64,000 nucleotides of DNA from Sorangiineae bacterium NIC37A_2 (lineage in GTDB: Bacteria; Myxococcota_A; Polyangia; Polyangiales; Polyangiaceae): NCBI GenBank assembly GCA_002085155.1, contig NASX01000018.1, positions 1 through 64,000 on the forward strand, given 5' to 3'. How positions within the stretch are numbered: position 1 is the stretch's first letter; each line of letters begins with the position of its first letter. The notes under the pieces were generated by a model. The model was not told the origin of the DNA, did no database searches, and worked only from the letters and a program-made list of their open reading frames with translations. This document shows positions 62,403 through 64,000 of this stretch, one piece after another. The translations under genes and the position numbers were made by a program.

Positions 62403-63569
62403 TTACGCCTGCTGAAAAAGGGTCTGCTCCGCTGGCCGAAGCCACTTGTCGCGATGCAACAGAGCCTGCTCACGCGGCACAAACACCCCGTCTTCGACGA
62501 GGCCGATCGAAGCGCTCACCGCAGCGCCTGCGAAGCCCGCGAGATGGAAAGTCCCGGAGCTTTGCGCATCAGGCGCCCCGAGATGGAGCGGGATCCTCGC
62601 CTCTTCAGCGGTCGGTCGACCGGCGCGACCGTGGAAAGCGAAGAGCACGATCGTCGCCGTCGAAGCTCCCTTTTCGCCTACCGGCCACGACCAGGCGACG
62701 ACGAGCTCCGAGCCACTCACGCTCAGGCGAATTTCAGGACGCACGGCTGCTATGGCCTGCGCCTCGGGCTCCGAGGGCACCGCTTGGGGCGCAGGCTCGG
62801 CAAGAGCTTCCGGCGCGCCCTCGACCGGCTTCACCTCTGGCACGATAGGCGCAGGCTCGGCAAGAGCTTCCGGCGCGCCCTCGATCGGCTTCACCTCTGG
62901 CACGATAGGCGCAGGCTCCGCCACGTCTTCGGCCTCGATAGGCTGCTCCTGGGGCTCGACTCGGGGAACCGCGACCGCTTCTCGCGCCTCCTTGGGCTCC
63001 GAGGGCGAAGCCTCTGCTTCGGCGACAGGAGCCGGAGAAGCTTGGACCGGTGGTGGGTCACCGGTTCGAATCTCCTCGCCAGTGGTCTCGAGGACCTGCT
63101 TTTCGGGCTCTCCGCGGAGCGCGAGCCCTGGCTCCTGCAGCTCCTGCTCGCGGCGCAAGCGCTCGCGCAGCCTCTGAGCCTCGAGGTGATCGGGCTCGGC
63201 CTCGAGCACCCGTTCGACCATCGCGAGAGCTCGGTCCGGGTGCCCCTGGGCGGCGTAGATCTCGGCGAGCGTAACGGTCGCGACCGGCGGTCCCCCGGAC
63301 ACTTGGGCGCTCAAGGTTTGTGTGCCGCGAATGAGGGCTGCCGCCTCCGGCATCTTGAGGCCGGTCTCCATCATGCTGGCGAGCATCGAGCGCGCAATGC
63401 CGAAGAAGCCCCGCGCCACATCGGCTTCGCCGCCGGTCTTGGTGCGCCGCAAGATCTCGTCGCGTAGCTCAGGCCGCGTCAGACGATCCGCGCGCTCAAC
63501 GCCAAGGCTTGCGGCGCGAGCCACGAGCTCCGCACGGGACATGGAGAGGAGAACGTCGGGCCCAACCAT
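62403..63569 (-). CDS. Rho_N/SAP-like, TPR-containing protein with Pro/Glu tandem repeats
   Basis: A 388-aa protein. Residues about 8-42 (SRAELVARAASLGVERADRL ... LRDEILRRT) resemble a Rho N-terminal/SAP-type nucleic acid-binding fold. About 95-145 looks like TPR (LAEIYAAQGHPDRALAMVERVL). Residues about 170-275 are Pro/Glu/Ala-rich and include two nearly identical 20-aa repeats encoded by 62791-62910. The C-terminal domain (about 280-380) has the look of DUF4912 (hydrophobic strand with W-S-W, FVPREQALLHR), tentatively. Such Rho_N/DUF4912 proteins occur in myxobacteria with unknown function. ribF precedes it by 39 bp. Confidence 0.65.
   Translation of the reverse strand: MVGPDVLLSMSRAELVARAASLGVERADRLTRPELRDEILRRTKTGGEADVARGFFGIARSMLASMMETGLKMPEAAALIRGTQTLSAQVSGGPPVATVTLAEIYAAQGHPDRALAMVERVLEAEPDHLEAQRLRERLRREQELQEPGLALRGEPEKQVLETTGEEIRTGDPPPVQASPAPVAEAEASPSEPKEAREAVAVPRVEPQEQPIEAEDVAEPAPIVPEVKPIEGAPEALAEPAPIVPEVKPVEGAPEALAEPAPQAVPSEPEAQAIAAVRPEIRLSVSGSELVVAWSWPVGEKGASTATIVLFAFHGRAGRPTAEEARIPLHLGAPDAQSSGTFHLAGFAGAAVSASIGLVEDGVFVPREQALLHRDKWLRPAEQTLFQQA
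62791..62910. repeat. Two tandem 60-bp repeats within coding sequence
   Basis: Bases 62791-62850 and 62851-62910 differ at one position (62825/62885, C versus T), and a third copy starts at 62911 but diverges within ten bases. In protein they encode the repeat (V/I)PEVKP(I/V)EGAPEALAEPAPI, with an Ile/Val change. This is a recent in-frame expansion. Confidence 0.93.
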
Positions 63570-63608
63570 TGGTGTCGGCGGGGATTCACGCCTTTTCCTC
63601 GCCCCAGG

Positions 63609-64000
63609 TCAAGGCGACTGCAGCCGGGCCCGCGCCGCCGCGATGTCACGCTGGATCTGGGCAACCAGCTCGTCTTTCGATGAAAACTTCAGCTGACCGC
63701 GCAGGTACGCGACAAACTCGACCCGAACCACTTGATCGTAGAGATCGCCCTCAAAATCGAGAAGGTGGACTTCGACGGAGCGAGGCCGGTCGAAGGTCGG
63801 CCGGGGCCCTAGGTTCAGGACCCCTTGGGCCCGCTCCCCGCTCGGAAGCACAACCCAAACCGCGTAGACACCGTCGGCTGGCAGCAAGTGAACGATTTCG
63901 CCCAGGTTCGCCGTCTTCACTCCGAGCGCCGCCCCGCGTCCGTCCCCCCGGATGACTCGACCCGAAATGCCAAAGGTGCGCCCGAGCAATGAGCTCGCGG
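63609..64000 (-). CDS. ribF: Riboflavin kinase/FAD synthetase, C-terminal part (continues past window)
   Basis: The visible 130 residues are the riboflavin kinase domain: LLGRTFGISGRVIRGDGRG, then LGVKTANL, which matches the usual LGxPTANL with Lys in the place of Pro, then GVLNLGPRPTF, EVHLLDFEGDLYDQ and the end FVAYLRGQLKF ... LVAQIQRDI. The N-terminal FMN adenylyltransferase domain lies beyond 64000. It phosphorylates riboflavin to FMN, needed by Fni, TrmFO and NuoF here. It precedes the Rho_N/TPR gene by 39 bp. Confidence 0.92.
   Translation of the reverse strand, partial: ASSLLGRTFGISGRVIRGDGRGAALGVKTANLGEIVHLLPADGVYAVWVVLPSGERAQGVLNLGPRPTFDRPRSVEVHLLDFEGDLYDQVVRVEFVAYLRGQLKFSSKDELVAQIQRDIAAARARLQSP

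Noticed and set aside
63055-63075. A GGTTCGAATC sequence resembling a tRNA T-loop
   Set aside because: The flanking bases do not form a T-stem or acceptor stem, and the stretch lies inside the coding region of the Rho_N/TPR protein.

Overview
The window is GC-rich (low-to-mid 60s % by eye), densely coded DNA from a Gram-negative bacterium with an outer membrane. The best fit is a myxobacterium-like member of the Myxococcota (former Deltaproteobacteria). This is inferred from the combination seen: a bacterial mevalonate operon with type II IPP isomerase, class II HMG-CoA reductase and a prenyl synthase; a membrane Ser/Thr kinase; many lipoproteins with Gly-rich or Pro/Ala-rich tails; an OmpA protein with thrombospondin type 3 repeats; TrmFO; a Mg-type HemB; and the carboxyspermidine polyamine route. 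No rRNA, tRNA, CRISPR array, phage or insertion sequence was recognised. It reads as core chromosome with a few lineage-specific proteins.

Layout. 1-380: a 179-bp direct duplication carrying two copies of a 60-aa gene. 629-8774: relA/spoT, hemW, trmFO, a DprA-like gene, and the carboxyspermidine dehydrogenase/decarboxylase pair. 8935-10584: hemB and a metallophosphoesterase with altered motifs. 10627-13316: trpF-trpB-trpA on the minus strand. 13394-14664: a coiled-coil/GAF protein and a single-domain response regulator. 14898-21131: mevalonate operon fni - prenyl synthase - mvk - mvaD - pmk - hmgR, followed by hisC. 22341-24798: three exported proteins of unknown function. 24863-33759: complex I genes nuoE-F-J-K-L-M-N (minus strand). 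34098-38051: a zinc-ribbon protein with a repeated KGTM motif, ychF, and a HAD 5'-nucleotidase. 38154-42422: OmpA/TSP3 protein, DUF481 protein, amtB. 42539-51822: secreted DUF2845 protein, LRR lipoprotein, Fur-family regulator, beta-helix lipoprotein, dipeptide epimerase, ABC1/AarF kinase, a tiny Gly-rich lipoprotein, a CHASE-type sensor Ser/Thr kinase, and a DODA-type dioxygenase. 51905-56620: pstS-C-A-B-phoU behind a three-repeat Pho box. 56660-61973: prfB (with a programmed +1 frameshift), lysS, a LolC/E-like permease, lolD. 62095-64000: a Dabb protein, a Rho_N/TPR repeat protein, and the 3' part of ribF.

Genes work together in compact operons with 1-22 bp overlaps at many junctions: mevalonate from HMG-CoA to IPP/DMAPP and polyprenyl diphosphate; proton-pumping NADH dehydrogenase arm; high-affinity phosphate uptake under PhoB-type control; lipoprotein export (LolD plus permease); and the terminal tryptophan steps. 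The least explained items are the zinc-ribbon KGTM-repeat membrane protein, NuoL with an extra C-terminal PKD-like domain, the extended LolC/E permease, the CHASE-Ser/Thr kinase and the duplicated small gene at the left edge.
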